DNA from: JADCCX01 sp031431475 | GTDB taxonomy: Bacteria > Pseudomonadota > Alphaproteobacteria > Rhizobiales > Beijerinckiaceae | Assembly: GCA_031431475.1 (NCBI GenBank) | Contig: JANPDL010000012.1 | Span: 1-64,000 of the forward strand | Direction of reading: 5' to 3' | Length of the DNA: 64,000 nt | Shown here: positions 43,385-53,767 of the stretch, piece after piece | Layout: every line of letters begins with the position of its first letter | How positions within the stretch are numbered: position 1 is the first letter of the stretch | Notes under the pieces: generated by a model | What the model was told of the DNA's origin: nothing | The model's input: the letters and a program-made list of their open reading frames with translations, nothing else | Database searches by the model: none | Made by a program: the position numbers and the translations under genes

Positions 43385-46300
43385 TCACTCGGCTGCGTGT
43401 GCGGGGATGGAGGCGACGGCCTTGTCGGCATAGGGCCGTTCAAGCCAGTCGACGGTCTTGACCTTGCGGATCACCACGAACTCGTCGCGGTTGGTGCCGA
43501 TTGTGCCGTAATAGTTGAAGTCATAAGCAAGCTGCACGTAGCCGCCGATCATGTGCGTCGGGTTGATGACGATGCGGGTCACCGAGTTATGGATACCGCC
43601 ACGATTGCCGGTCATCTCTGAGCCTGGCACGTTCACGATCTTCTCCTGCGCGTGGTACATGAACAGTGTGCCGTCCTTCATGCGCTGGGAGACAACCGCT
43701 CGGGCCACCAGCGCACCGTTGCTGTTGAAAGCCTCGACCCAGTCATTGTCGATAATGCCAGCGCGCTTGGCGTCGTTCTCGCTCAGCCAGACAATCGGTC
43801 CGCCACGCGAGAGCGTCAGCATCATAAGGTTGTCGGTGTAGGTGGAATGGATGCCCCATTTCTGGTGCGGCGTGATGAAGTTCAGAACGATCTGCTTTTC
43901 GCCATTCGGCTTGAGGTCCATCACGGGTGCGGTGGTCTTCAAGTCGAGTGGCGAGCGATACACACACAAGCTCGCGCCGAACGCCCGCATCCACAGATGG
44001 TCCTGATAGAGCTGCTGACGGCCGGTCAGTGTACGCCAGGGGATCAACTCGTGCACATTGGTGTAGCCGGCGTTGTAGCAGACCTTCTCGCTTTCCAGCC
44101 CAGACCATGTTGGGGCCGAGATGATCTTGCGCGGTTGAGCCACGACATCACGAAAGCGGATCTTCTCGTCTTCCTTGGGCAATGCGAGATGGGCGTGCTC
44201 GCGTCCGGTTGTCTTGCCCAGCGCTTCCCAGGCCCGGACGGCGACTTCGCCATTGGTTTCCGGCGCAAGCATCAGGATCATCTCGGCAGCGTCGATGTCG
44301 GTGACAATCTTCGCCATGCCTTTGGTGGGGCCGTCGAGATGGATACCGTTCAGCTCTTTGAGATGCTGTACCTCATGGCCGGTCTTCCAGGCCATGCCCT
44401 TGACGCCATTGCCGATGGAATCCATCAGCGGGCCAAGTGCCGTGAAGCGGGCATAGACATTCGGATAATCACGTTCGACGACCGCCACCACTGGCATGGT
44501 CTTGCCGGGGATGGGTTCGCATTCACCCTTCTTCCAGTCCTTTGGCTCGAAGGCCTGCGCGATCTCGTTGGCGGTGTCGTGCTTGATCGGATTGAGCACT
44601 ACATCCTTTTCGACGCCTAGCACTTCGGGTGCGACGGCCGAGAAAGCCTTGGCAATACCCTTGTAGATTTCCCAGTCAGAACGTGCTTCCCAGGCCGGAT
44701 CCACCGCGCCGGTCAGCGGGTGAATGAAGGGGTGCATGTCGGAAGTGTTGAGGTCGTTCTTCTCGTACCAGGTAGCCGTTGGCAGAACGATGTCGGAGTA
44801 GACGCAGGTCGTCGACATCCGGAAATCTAACGTGACAAGGAGGTCAAGTTTTCCTTCCGGTGCATGGTCATGCCACACCGCCTCGGTCGAGCGCGCCCGG
44901 CCTTCCTCGCCCAGATCCTTGCCGAGCACGCCATGGGTCGTACCGAGCAGGTGCTTGAGAAAATACTCGTGCCCCTTGCCCGACGAGCCCAGCAGGTTGG
45001 AGCGCCAGACAAACAGGTTGCGGGGCCAGTTTTTCGGATTGTCCGGGTCCCCGCAGGACATTTTCAGCGAGCCATCTTTCAGCGATTTTGCGACATAATC
45101 CTTGGCCTCCATTCCGGCGGCAGCAGCATCCTTTGCCACCTGCAACGGGTTGGTCTCAAGCTGAGGCGCCGATGGCAGCCAGCCCATGCGCTCGGCGCGA
45201 ATATTGTAGTCAATCAGCGCGCCATCCCATGGCCCCTCAGGGGCGGTGGGCGAAAGCAGATCCTTCACCTGAACTGTCTCGTAGCGCCATTGATCGGTAT
45301 GGGCATAAAAGGCGGAGGTTGAGTTCTGCTGCCGGGGCGGACGGCCCCAGTCCAGCGCGAATGCAAGAGGCAGCCAGCCGGCCTGCGGACGCAGCTTCTC
45401 CTGGCCGACGTAGTGCGCCCAGCCGCCGCCGGACTGGCCAACGCAACCGCACATGATGAGCATGTTCATCACGCCGCGATAGTTCATGTCGGCGTGGTAC
45501 CAGTGGTTCATCGCGGCACCGATGATAACCATCGAGCGGCCCTTGGTTTTCTCGGCATTGGTGGCGAATTCTCGCGCTACCTGAATGATTTTGTCGCGCG
45601 AGACTCCTGTGATTTTTTCAGCCCAGGCCGGGGTGTAGGGTACGTCGTCATCCAGCGACTTTGCGACATTCTTGCCGCCATATCCGCAATCGACACCGTA
45701 ATTGGCCAGGAAGAGATCGTGCACCGAGGCAACCAGCGTCTCGCCATCGACGAGTTTCAGCTTCTTCACCGGTACCTTGCGCTTGAGGACGCTGGCGTGG
45801 GTGGTTGAAGCGAAATGCTCGTGCTCGATATTTCCGAAGTAGGGAAAAGCGACCTCCGCCAGATCATCCTTGATATCGGCGAGGCTGAGCTGGAGCTTTG
45901 TCTTTTTGCCGCCGGATTCCTGCTCCTCAAGGTTCCACTTGCCGCTTTCGCCCCAGCGAAAGCCGATGGTGCCCTTCGGCGCGACAATCTTGCCGGAGGT
46001 CTCGTCATAGGCGACGGTCTTCCAGTCAGGATTGTTGCTCTCACCCAGCGCTTTGCTGAAGTCTGAGGCCCGGATGAAGCGGTCCGGCACCAGATTATCG
46101 CCTTGCTTCACCAGCTTCACCAGCATCGGCATGTCGGTGTATTGGCGCACGTAATCGCGGAAATACGTTGCCTGCCTGTCGACGTGGTATTCCTTCAGGA
46201 TCACATGTCCCATCGCCATAGCGAGGGCGGAATCGGTCCCCTGCTTCACCGAAAGCCAGATATCTCCAAACTTCGCAGCTTCAGAATAGTCCGGGCAGAT

Positions 46301-47137
46301 CACGGCACTCTTCATGCCGCGATAGCGAGCTTCCGTGTAGAAATGCGCGTCCGGCGTGCGCGTTTGCGGGACATTCGATCCCCACAGGATAATGAAGCCG
46401 GCATTGTACCAATCAGCCGATTCCGGCACGTCGGTCTGCTCGCCCCATGTCTGCGGCGAAGCTGGTGGAAGGTCACAATACCAGTCGTAAAACGACATGC
46501 AGACGCCGCCGATCAGGCTGAGATAGCGCGAACCCGCTGCATAGCTCACCATCGACATGGCCGGTATCGGCGAAAAACCGAACACCCGGTCAGGGCCGTA
46601 GGTCTTGGCGGTATAGGCATTGGCGGACGCGATGATCTCGGTGACCTCATCCCAGCTTGCCCGGATGAAGCCGCCATGGCCGCGCATCTTGGTGTAGTTG
46701 GCGCGCTTCTCGGGGGTCTCGACGATGCTTTTCCAGGCCGCGACGGAAGTCATCGTCTTGCGGGCTTCACGCCACATCTTGAGCAGGCGCGAGCGGATCA
46801 GCGGATATTTCACCCGGTTGCCCGAGTAGAGGTACCAGCTGTAGCTGGCTCCGCGCGAGCAGCCACGCGGTTCATGGTTTGGCAGGTCCGGGCGTGTGCG
46901 CGGATAGTCAGTCTGCTGGGTCTCCCATGTGACGATGCCGCCCTTTACATAGATCTTCCACGAGCATGACCCCGTGCAGTTGGCACCGTGGGTCGAGCGC
47001 ACGATTTTGTCATGCTGCCAGCGCTTGCGATAGCCATCCTCCCAACTGCGATCCTCGCTGGTCGTCATGCCGTGACCATTCGAGAAGGGTTCGGAGACCT
47101 TGTTGAAGAAGGTCAGGCGATCAAGAAAATGGCTCAT
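43385..47137 (-). CDS. narG: Respiratory nitrate reductase alpha subunit
   Basis: It has 1250 residues, full length. It is the catalytic subunit holding the molybdenum bis-MGD cofactor and the FS0 cluster. FS0 ligands His50, Cys54, Cys58 and Cys93 are at exactly the E. coli positions. The molybdenum Asp lies in YDWYCDLPPASPQTWGEQTD. No Tat leader, as expected for the cytoplasm-facing membrane-bound enzyme. It lies 28 bases after narK. Confidence 0.98.
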   Translation of the reverse strand: MSHFLDRLTFFNKVSEPFSNGHGMTTSEDRSWEDGYRKRWQHDKIVRSTHGANCTGSCSWKIYVKGGIVTWETQQTDYPRTRPDLPNHEPRGCSRGASYSWYLYSGNRVKYPLIRSRLLKMWREARKTMTSVAAWKSIVETPEKRANYTKMRGHGGFIRASWDEVTEIIASANAYTAKTYGPDRVFGFSPIPAMSMVSYAAGSRYLSLIGGVCMSFYDWYCDLPPASPQTWGEQTDVPESADWYNAGFIILWGSNVPQTRTPDAHFYTEARYRGMKSAVICPDYSEAAKFGDIWLSVKQGTDSALAMAMGHVILKEYHVDRQATYFRDYVRQYTDMPMLVKLVKQGDNLVPDRFIRASDFSKALGESNNPDWKTVAYDETSGKIVAPKGTIGFRWGESGKWNLEEQESGGKKTKLQLSLADIKDDLAEVAFPYFGNIEHEHFASTTHASVLKRKVPVKKLKLVDGETLVASVHDLFLANYGVDCGYGGKNVAKSLDDDVPYTPAWAEKITGVSRDKIIQVAREFATNAEKTKGRSMVIIGAAMNHWYHADMNYRGVMNMLIMCGCVGQSGGGWAHYVGQEKLRPQAGWLPLAFALDWGRPPRQQNSTSAFYAHTDQWRYETVQVKDLLSPTAPEGPWDGALIDYNIRAERMGWLPSAPQLETNPLQVAKDAAAAGMEAKDYVAKSLKDGSLKMSCGDPDNPKNWPRNLFVWRSNLLGSSGKGHEYFLKHLLGTTHGVLGKDLGEEGRARSTEAVWHDHAPEGKLDLLVTLDFRMSTTCVYSDIVLPTATWYEKNDLNTSDMHPFIHPLTGAVDPAWEARSDWEIYKGIAKAFSAVAPEVLGVEKDVVLNPIKHDTANEIAQAFEPKDWKKGECEPIPGKTMPVVAVVERDYPNVYARFTALGPLMDSIGNGVKGMAWKTGHEVQHLKELNGIHLDGPTKGMAKIVTDIDAAEMILMLAPETNGEVAVRAWEALGKTTGREHAHLALPKEDEKIRFRDVVAQPRKIISAPTWSGLESEKVCYNAGYTNVHELIPWRTLTGRQQLYQDHLWMRAFGASLCVYRSPLDLKTTAPVMDLKPNGEKQIVLNFITPHQKWGIHSTYTDNLMMLTLSRGGPIVWLSENDAKRAGIIDNDWVEAFNSNGALVARAVVSQRMKDGTLFMYHAQEKIVNVPGSEMTGNRGGIHNSVTRIVINPTHMIGGYVQLAYDFNYYGTIGTNRDEFVVIRKVKTVDWLERPYADKAVASIPAHAAE

Positions 47138-47165
47138 GATGTCGTGCCTCTCGTGAGAGCAGAAG

Positions 47166-49931
47166 TTATTGTGCAGGTGTCATGGAGGGCGCGGCGGACG
47201 GTGCGGCCCGGCGGTGCTCCAGATCATGGAGCAGGCCGCTGCGCCGTGTGTAAAACCACCAGGTCACGCCAATGCTAATCAGGTAAAATCCGAGGAAGGC
47301 GTATAGTGCTGCCTGCGCGCCGCCTGTCAGGGCGATAGAGGTGCCAAAGCTCTTTGGGATGAAGAAAGCACCATAGGCCGCGATCGCCGAGGTGAAGCCG
47401 ATAATGGCGGCACTTTCCTTATCTGACTGCTTGACCAGATCCTGGCCTTTAAGGTGCGGCTCAAGCCGCGCGACTTCCTTGCGCATGATCGCGGGGATCA
47501 TCTGGAAGGTCGAAGCATTCCCGATACCGGTCATGGCAAACAGGAATATGAAGCTTGTGAAGAACACCGGGAACGAGGTCGGGTCGCCCTTCATGCCGAT
47601 GGCATAGAGCACGCCCACGACCCCGAAACTCATAGCGATGAATGCCCAGAAGGTGATGCGTCCGCCACCGATCCGGTCGCAGGGCTTGCCGGCCGCTACG
47701 CGAGCCAGCGCACCAACCAGTGGTCCAAGGAACGCATATTGCAGCGCGTTGACCTCAGGGTAGAGGATCTTTGAGAGCAGCGGGAAGGCCGCGGAGAAGC
47801 CGATGAACGAGCCGAACGTCCCCGTATAGAGCCAGCACATGATCCAGTTATGGGTACGCCTGAAGATAACGGCTTGATCGGCAAAGCTCGCCTTCATGGT
47901 CGCAATATCGTTCATGCCGAACCAGGCTGCGAACGCTGACGCGATAATGAAGGGCACGAAGACAAACCCGGCGTTCTGCAGCCAGAGCGTCGTGGTAACC
48001 GTTCCCACTGTCGCGGTCTGCGGGCTGCCACCAAGCCATCCGAAAACCCCGGCTGTAATCACCATTGGCACAACAAACTGCACGACGCTGACGCCGAGAT
48101 TGCCCATACCGGCATTGATGGCCAGCGCATTGCCCTTCTCTGCTTTTGGGAAGAAGAACGAGATATTGGCCATCGATGAGGCGAAGTTGCCACCGCCAAA
48201 GCCGCAAAGCAGCGCCAGTCCAAGGAAAATCCAGTAGGGCGTTTCAGGGCTCTGCGCAGCATAGCCCATCCCGAGCGCCGGGATCAGCAGCGACCATGTG
48301 GCCAGTGTTGTCCAGAGCCTGCCGCCGAACATGGCGGGCATGAAGCTGTAGAAGATCCGGAGGGTCGCACCAGACAATCCCGGCAACGATGCCAGCCAGA
48401 ACAGTTGCTCATTGCTGAAGGCAAAGCCCACACTTGGCAGCTTTGCCACCACAACGGACCAGACCATCCAGACCGCGAAGGAAAGCAGCAGGCATGGAAC
48501 TGAAATCCAGAGATTGCGCCGGGCGATGGCGCGCCCTCCGCTTGTCCAGAAGTTTTTGTCCTCGGGACGCCAGTCTTGAATCGCGCCAGCTGCTGCAAGC
48601 TGGCCTTCCTGTGCAGGACCGTGGATCGGCTGCATTTCCGGCAGTTCAGGCAGATTGCGCATCGGCACGCCGGACTCTGCCGCAGTCCGTTCCATCGAAC
48701 GCACCGCCAGGTGCATCCAGATCAGTGACATCGAAACGATCAGGAACAGCAGCCAGAAGCAACTCTGCCAGACACCCGTGAGATCATTGAGCGCGCCAAA
48801 GGCAATCGGCAGGATGAAGCCGCCTAGGCCACCGACCAACCCGACGATGCCGCCAACCGCACCAACCCGATCAGGATAATAGACAGGGATGTGTTTGAAA
48901 ACCGCCGCTTTGCCAAGGCTCATGAAGAAGCCAAGGACAAAGGCTACGATGATGAAGCCTGTAATGCTCATGCGGGTGGAAAACGTCACGGGGCCGCGAA
49001 TGCCTTCGACGACATATTGGGTTGGCGGATAGGACAGGATGAACGTGCAAATGACCGAGACCAGGAAGGTCCAGTACATGATGCGCCGTGCGCCGAACTT
49101 GTCGGAGAGGTGACCGCCATAGGCGCGGAAAACCGAGGCCGGTATCGAATAGGCCGCGCCGATCATGCCGGCTGTCGCAACATCCAGACCATAGACGCCC
49201 ATGAGGTAGCGAGGCAGCCAAAGAGCGAGCGCAACAAACGCGCCGAATACAAAGAAATAGTACATCGAGAAGCGCCAGACCTGGATATTGCGAAGTGGCT
49301 CCATCATCGCCGAGAGCGGCTCGGGCTTCTGGCCGGTGGCGCGACGACGCGCGAGATCTGGATCGTCCTTCGTCATCAGGAAGAAGATGATCGCCGTGGC
49401 GGCGAGAACAGCAGCCCAGACCAGCGCCACCGTCTTCCAGCCATAGGCTACCATAATGACGGGAGCCACGAACTTGGTGACGGCAGCACCAACATTGCCG
49501 GCACCAAAGATGCCAAGCGCTGTTCCCTGCTTCTCTTTTGGAAACCATTTCGAGACATATGCCACGCCGACCGAGAACGACCCCCCGGCGATGCCAACGC
49601 CAAGCGCTGCGATCAGAAATGTGGGATAGTCATAGGCTTGCGTGAGCAGCACTGTCATGACGGCAGCGCTGAGCATGGTGAAGGTGTAGACGACCCGCCC
49701 ACCGTATTGGTCAGCCCAGATGCCAAGCATAAGGCGGATCAGTGAACCTGTCAGGATGGGTGTACCGACCAGCAAACCAAACTGCGTATCGCTCAGCCCC
49801 AGATCCTTCTTGATCTGGATGCCGATGATCGCAAAGATCGTCCAGACCGCGAAGCAGACGGTGAAGGCAAATGTCGAGAGCCAGAGCGCCCGAGCCTGAT
49901 CGCCGCGATCAACACTTGTTCCGATTGGCAT
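47166..49931 (-). CDS. narK: Fused NarK1-NarK2 nitrate/nitrite transporter
   Basis: It has 921 residues formed by two complete MFS transporters joined in one chain. The first half (about 1-420) is NarK1-like (LWLSTFAFTVCFAVWTIF, GVGIAGGSFSVGVAYVSKWF). A linker about 425-475 leads to a second half (about 480-905) that is NarK2-like (GFGGGNFASSMANISFFFP). In Paracoccus such a fusion combines a nitrate-proton importer and a nitrate/nitrite antiporter. It is the first gene of the nar operon, with an FNR/FixK box 73 bases upstream of its start. Confidence 0.95.
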   Translation of the reverse strand: MPIGTSVDRGDQARALWLSTFAFTVCFAVWTIFAIIGIQIKKDLGLSDTQFGLLVGTPILTGSLIRLMLGIWADQYGGRVVYTFTMLSAAVMTVLLTQAYDYPTFLIAALGVGIAGGSFSVGVAYVSKWFPKEKQGTALGIFGAGNVGAAVTKFVAPVIMVAYGWKTVALVWAAVLAATAIIFFLMTKDDPDLARRRATGQKPEPLSAMMEPLRNIQVWRFSMYYFFVFGAFVALALWLPRYLMGVYGLDVATAGMIGAAYSIPASVFRAYGGHLSDKFGARRIMYWTFLVSVICTFILSYPPTQYVVEGIRGPVTFSTRMSITGFIIVAFVLGFFMSLGKAAVFKHIPVYYPDRVGAVGGIVGLVGGLGGFILPIAFGALNDLTGVWQSCFWLLFLIVSMSLIWMHLAVRSMERTAAESGVPMRNLPELPEMQPIHGPAQEGQLAAAGAIQDWRPEDKNFWTSGGRAIARRNLWISVPCLLLSFAVWMVWSVVVAKLPSVGFAFSNEQLFWLASLPGLSGATLRIFYSFMPAMFGGRLWTTLATWSLLIPALGMGYAAQSPETPYWIFLGLALLCGFGGGNFASSMANISFFFPKAEKGNALAINAGMGNLGVSVVQFVVPMVITAGVFGWLGGSPQTATVGTVTTTLWLQNAGFVFVPFIIASAFAAWFGMNDIATMKASFADQAVIFRRTHNWIMCWLYTGTFGSFIGFSAAFPLLSKILYPEVNALQYAFLGPLVGALARVAAGKPCDRIGGGRITFWAFIAMSFGVVGVLYAIGMKGDPTSFPVFFTSFIFLFAMTGIGNASTFQMIPAIMRKEVARLEPHLKGQDLVKQSDKESAAIIGFTSAIAAYGAFFIPKSFGTSIALTGGAQAALYAFLGFYLISIGVTWWFYTRRSGLLHDLEHRRAAPSAAPSMTPAQ

Positions 49932-50281
49932 GGCAGCCCCCGCTCAAACCGGATGCATCTCATCCGAATGCAGGAACGTTGGAGTTTGCGATGCCAGGAT
50001 GCCTTGATCCACATCAACAGCCTGGCGTAACTCGAAGAATTCCTTGGATTTCGGGTTACCATCCGACGCTGTGTAATCGCGTGCTGCTTTGGTGTGGGAT
50101 ATGAAGTCATGCCGCGGCCCAAGCTCATTTCAATGTTAGCGTCCGATCTGAACATCGTGCAGAGATGGGAATTTGGCGCGGTTTCGGATTTTGATCCGAT
50201 CTGTTCGATTGCAGATATTTGGCGGTGGCTCTGGCTTTGACCAAGCCACCGATGCCTTCTCTTGGCCCGCTGGGGGGGTGC
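49932..50281. other. Upstream region of the nar operon
   Basis: About 350 bases without a gene between narK and a stress-protein gene. It holds the FNR/FixK box listed separately and, presumably, the narK promoter between that box and 49931. The part from 50018 to 50281 shows no ORF or repeat that I can support. Confidence 0.6.
50004..50017. promoter_or_regulatory. FNR/FixK box upstream of narK
   Basis: TTGATCCACATCAA is a perfect match to the TTGAT-N4-ATCAA consensus. Its centre is about 80 bases upstream of the narK start codon, consistent with activation of the nar operon at low oxygen. Confidence 0.9.
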
Positions 50282-51199
50282 TCAATGCGCCATCAGCACA
50301 GGCGTCTTGAGATCCGCCATCATATCTCGCGTGACGCCACCAAAGACCCACTCGCTCAGGCGAGAATGGCCATAGCCACCCATGACGATCAGGTCAGCCC
50401 CGAGATAGCGCGCCTCATCCGCGATGACTGTCTGGGCCGCACGACCGCCGGAAGGGACATGCTTCACCTCTGCCTTGACGTCTTGGCGCGCCAGATGGCG
50501 GGCGATATCCGCACCGACATCCTCTTCGCCATTGATGTTACGGCCTTCCGCAACGGTGAGGATGGTCACCAGCTCTGCGGCCTGCAGCAGGGGCAATGCG
50601 TCATGCACTGCGCGCGTCGTTTCCCGCTCGGGACTCCAGGCGACGAGAATGCGCCTGGGCGGTTCCTTCGCTTTGTAGGTCTCGGGCACAAGGATGACCG
50701 GGCGGCCAGACTCGAATAAAACACCGCGGAAGAGATCGCGTTCGAATTCAGTGCCATCTCGATTCCCGTCTTTCTTGCCACCCTTCCTGGACCAGCCAAT
50801 GACAACGGCATCGGCATAGCGGCTATGGATTGCAAGAATACGCCCGGCATCACTGCTCATGATATCCTTGCGGCGCAATTCGGTGCCAGATGTTGAGGAA
50901 GCAAGCTTTGCCTTGAGACGCTTCTCTATCTCGTCAGCCTCCGCGACAGCGCGTTGCTGAGCAGCAAGCCAGATATCCGGCGTCGCTTCCATATAGATCG
51001 TTGCCGGATAGGGTGACGTAAAACCGAACATTAAGCCGACCACATGGCCATCAGCCGCTGCAGCTATGGTTTCCGCATAAGCCAGTGCGTTGGCGGCGGC
51101 TGTGGTCTCGTCCTGATAGACCAGCAGATCCTGGAAAAGAGATGGCACCGGAAAGGAGAATGCGGCAGGTGCAGTTTTCTTGGCGTGTTGCTTCAACAT
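50282..51199 (-). CDS. Universal stress protein, tandem UspA domains
   Basis: It has 305 residues containing two Usp domains. The C-terminal one has the ATP-binding loop GGYGHSRLSEWVFGGVTRDM (G-x2-G-x9-G). The N-terminal one has VIGWSRKGG in the same place. Such proteins aid survival under starvation or low oxygen. An FNR/FixK box lies about 103 bases upstream of its start, shared with the divergent LOG gene. Confidence 0.92.
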   Translation of the reverse strand: MLKQHAKKTAPAAFSFPVPSLFQDLLVYQDETTAAANALAYAETIAAAADGHVVGLMFGFTSPYPATIYMEATPDIWLAAQQRAVAEADEIEKRLKAKLASSTSGTELRRKDIMSSDAGRILAIHSRYADAVVIGWSRKGGKKDGNRDGTEFERDLFRGVLFESGRPVILVPETYKAKEPPRRILVAWSPERETTRAVHDALPLLQAAELVTILTVAEGRNINGEEDVGADIARHLARQDVKAEVKHVPSGGRAAQTVIADEARYLGADLIVMGGYGHSRLSEWVFGGVTRDMMADLKTPVLMAH

Positions 51200-51301
51200 G
51201 GTGAAGAGCCTCCTGTGAGAACCGGATCGGCTTCATGCAACCGCTGATCGACGGCCACTTGAGCCTTGTGAATCTATCTAGGACGCCCGCCATCCACGGG
51301 A

Positions 51302-51315
51302 TTGAGGCAGGTCAA
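51302..51315. promoter_or_regulatory. FNR/FixK-like box between usp and LOG-family genes
   Basis: TTGAGGCAGGTCAA has the TTGA-N6-TCAA half-sites. The identical 14 bases occur in reverse orientation at 56710-56723. It lies between two divergent genes and may serve both. Confidence 0.75.
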
Positions 51316-51384
51316 TTGGGTGACGGCAGTGCTATGGAGAAACGAAAGACTGACAAACATTGTTCGAACGAGTGAGATGCCACA

Positions 51385-52143
51385 ATGAACGACAGGCCAG
51401 ACAATGCGGCGCAGAAAGCAAGTCCGACTTACCGGCTTCCGGCGCTGGATGAAGATTTCATCCTTGGTGACAGCACGCGCGGCATCCGCTTTCTTATGGA
51501 ATACCAGAAAGCGGAGGAAGCGCTTCGGGCTGCGCGCATCACGTCAACGATCGTGGTCTTTGGCAGTGCCCGGATGCGTGAAGACGAGGCCAGCCAGCCA
51601 GGGACCTGGTATGCCGACGCGCGGCACTTTGGAAAGATCGCATCCGAGCGCGGCGGCGCGCTGGATCATGTCGGCGAGCGCCACAATGTGATCGCCACCG
51701 GCGGCGGACCAGGTCTGATGGAAGCTGCCAATCGCGGTGCCTATGAGGCTGGCGCACCGTCAATCGGCTTCAACATCACTTTGCCGCGCGAACAGGAACC
51801 CAATCCCTACACAACGCCTGGCCTGACCTTCCGGTTTCACTATTTTGCCATGCGCAAGATGCATTTCGCCATGCGGGCGAATGCGCTTGTTGTCTTTCCT
51901 GGCGGCTTTGGAACCTTCGATGAGTTGTTCGAGATTCTCACACTCCGTCAAACCGCCAAGATGCGGCCCATCCCGATCGTACTCGCTATCGGCAGTTATT
52001 GGAGGAAGGCGGTAGATTTCCAGCATATGATCGCGGCAGGAACGATCGAGAGCAAGGATCTCGACTTGTTCGGCTTTGCCGATGATGCAGAGAGCGCATG
52101 GGCTGAACTCGTGAAGTGCGGTCTGGTCATTCCCAGATCATAG
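51385..52143 (+). CDS. LOG family protein (TIGR00730-type)
   Basis: It has 252 residues with the nucleotide-binding motif GGGPGLMEAANRGA and the family hallmark PGGFGTFDELFE (PGGxGTxxE). LOG enzymes release free cytokinin bases or otherwise cleave nucleoside 5'-monophosphates; members once called lysine decarboxylase are not. This long form, with an N-terminal extension of about 45 residues, is typical of proteobacteria where the role is nucleotide turnover. The gene starts 70 bases after an FNR/FixK-like box. Confidence 0.88.
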   Translation: MNDRPDNAAQKASPTYRLPALDEDFILGDSTRGIRFLMEYQKAEEALRAARITSTIVVFGSARMREDEASQPGTWYADARHFGKIASERGGALDHVGERHNVIATGGGPGLMEAANRGAYEAGAPSIGFNITLPREQEPNPYTTPGLTFRFHYFAMRKMHFAMRANALVVFPGGFGTFDELFEILTLRQTAKMRPIPIVLAIGSYWRKAVDFQHMIAAGTIESKDLDLFGFADDAESAWAELVKCGLVIPRS

Positions 52144-52149
52144 GGATAT

Positions 52150-53751
52150 TCAATCACCTGCCTCATCAAGCGCCCGTTTCAGCCGACGGATGACGGTCTT
52201 CCGGGACCTCTCATCGGCAGCCTTGTCCATGGCATCGTTGATATCGAGCAGGAGACCGGAGAGTTCATTGTGCCAGTCAGGCTGCGCGGCCGCTTCTGGA
52301 GCAATTCTGCGCGTCGTCCCATGCGCCAGACGCATCGGTTGCCTGCCAATGATATCGAATACATCATCCATGGCCGGAGCAAAAATCTGCTCTGCCGCAA
52401 TAATGTTGGCTGCTGTCAATCGTGACCTCAACCCCTCGATGGAGCTTTCCTCGCCATGAACGAGGAAAACAGCCTGTCCAATAGGTTTGCGCTCGCCGAG
52501 CCAGCTCACAAGCTCTGGCCCGTCGGCATGGCCGGAGTAGCTGTCGATGGCGCTGATGCGTGCGCGGACGATGACATCATCGCCCTGGATACGGACGGCC
52601 TTAGCACCCTCCTGCAGAATGCGGCCAAGAGAGCCCTGCGCCTGAAAGCCGACGAGCAGAACCGTTGCCTGCCGCTCGGGCAGCCAGTTGCGGAGGTGAT
52701 GCCGGATGCGACCAGCATCGCACATGCCACTGGCCGAGATGATGATGTGGAAGCCCTTGAACCGGGCGAGCGCCTTGGATTCCTCCACACTCTCCGTGAC
52801 ATGGAGATTGGGAGAGGCCAACCCGCGCAACAGCGCATCGCCGTTCTGGAGTTCGCGCGCATGGTGCTTGAAAATTGCGGTCGCCTTGGAGGCCAGCGGC
52901 GAGTCGATGAAGATCGGGGCGTCTGGAACTGCCTTGCTGTCCATCAGCCCGATGATGTCGGCCACAAGCTCCTGCGTCCGTTCAACGGCGAAGGATGGAA
53001 TGAGCAGCGCGCCACCCGCCTGTCTGGCCGCATGAAGCTCTTTGGCCAACAACCCGGTCCGCTCTCCATCCGACACATCGAGACGGTCGCGGTCTCCATA
53101 GGTCGACTCGCAGACCACGATATCGAACGTGGTTGGCGCTTCCGGATCGGGTTGCAGCAGTTTTTGATCAGGTCCGATGTCGCCGGAGAAGAGAATGCGC
53201 TTTGGCCTGTCGCCCGGCTCTGCCTCGACCTCGACTTCAATCGAGCCTGAACCGAGAAGATGCCCGGCGTTCCACCATTTCGCGCGAATACCCGGAGCGA
53301 CATCAGCCCAGGTCTGGTAGGTGACCGGCTCCAGCAGATCGAGCGCTTTCTGGGCATCCAGTACCGTATAGATCGGCGTGACCTCCTTGCGCCCGCGTCG
53401 CTTGTTCCGCCGGTTGAGAGAGTCGACCTCGCTTTCCTGGATATGGCCTGAGTCTGGCAGCATGCAACCCAGCAGATCAATGGTGGCCTGCGTCGCGTAG
53501 ATTCTCCGCTCGAAGCCCGCCAGCATGAGCTTCGGAATCAGACCGGAATGGTCGATATGCGCATGCGTCAGAAGCATCGCATCGATCCGCCGAGGATCGA
53601 ACGGAAATGGTTCGTAGTTCAGTTGCTTCAGGGTCTTCGAGCCCTGGAACATGCCGCAATCGATCAGCACATGGGCGCGGCCAGTCTCAAGCAGGAAGCA
53701 CGAGCCCGTGACGGTTCCGGCAGCTCCGTGGAAGCTCAGGGAGATGGGCAT
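52150..53751 (-). CDS. MBL-fold metallo-hydrolase with beta-CASP domain (RNA exonuclease-like)
   Basis: It has 533 residues. The metallo-beta-lactamase motif is HAHIDH (His63, His65, Asp67, His68). The beta-CASP insert and C-terminal RMMBL-like part follow, with SASGMCDAGRIRHHL and SYSGHADGPELVSWL. Related proteins are RNA-processing nucleases of the CPSF/YSH1 type. The start ATG 53751 follows GGAAAG, just 16 bases after the stress-protein gene, so it is co-transcribed with it. It may degrade RNA during low-oxygen stress; this is inferred. Confidence 0.88.
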   Translation of the reverse strand: MPISLSFHGAAGTVTGSCFLLETGRAHVLIDCGMFQGSKTLKQLNYEPFPFDPRRIDAMLLTHAHIDHSGLIPKLMLAGFERRIYATQATIDLLGCMLPDSGHIQESEVDSLNRRNKRRGRKEVTPIYTVLDAQKALDLLEPVTYQTWADVAPGIRAKWWNAGHLLGSGSIEVEVEAEPGDRPKRILFSGDIGPDQKLLQPDPEAPTTFDIVVCESTYGDRDRLDVSDGERTGLLAKELHAARQAGGALLIPSFAVERTQELVADIIGLMDSKAVPDAPIFIDSPLASKATAIFKHHARELQNGDALLRGLASPNLHVTESVEESKALARFKGFHIIISASGMCDAGRIRHHLRNWLPERQATVLLVGFQAQGSLGRILQEGAKAVRIQGDDVIVRARISAIDSYSGHADGPELVSWLGERKPIGQAVFLVHGEESSIEGLRSRLTAANIIAAEQIFAPAMDDVFDIIGRQPMRLAHGTTRRIAPEAAAQPDWHNELSGLLLDINDAMDKAADERSRKTVIRRLKRALDEAGD

Positions 53752-53767
53752 CGGCTTTCCAATCGGC

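Noticed and set aside
46103..46969. Long open frame on the plus strand opposite narG, and similar ones opposite narH, narK and the transketolase genes
   Set aside because: Antisense frames are common in GC-rich genes; the minus-strand proteins have clear family motifs throughout.
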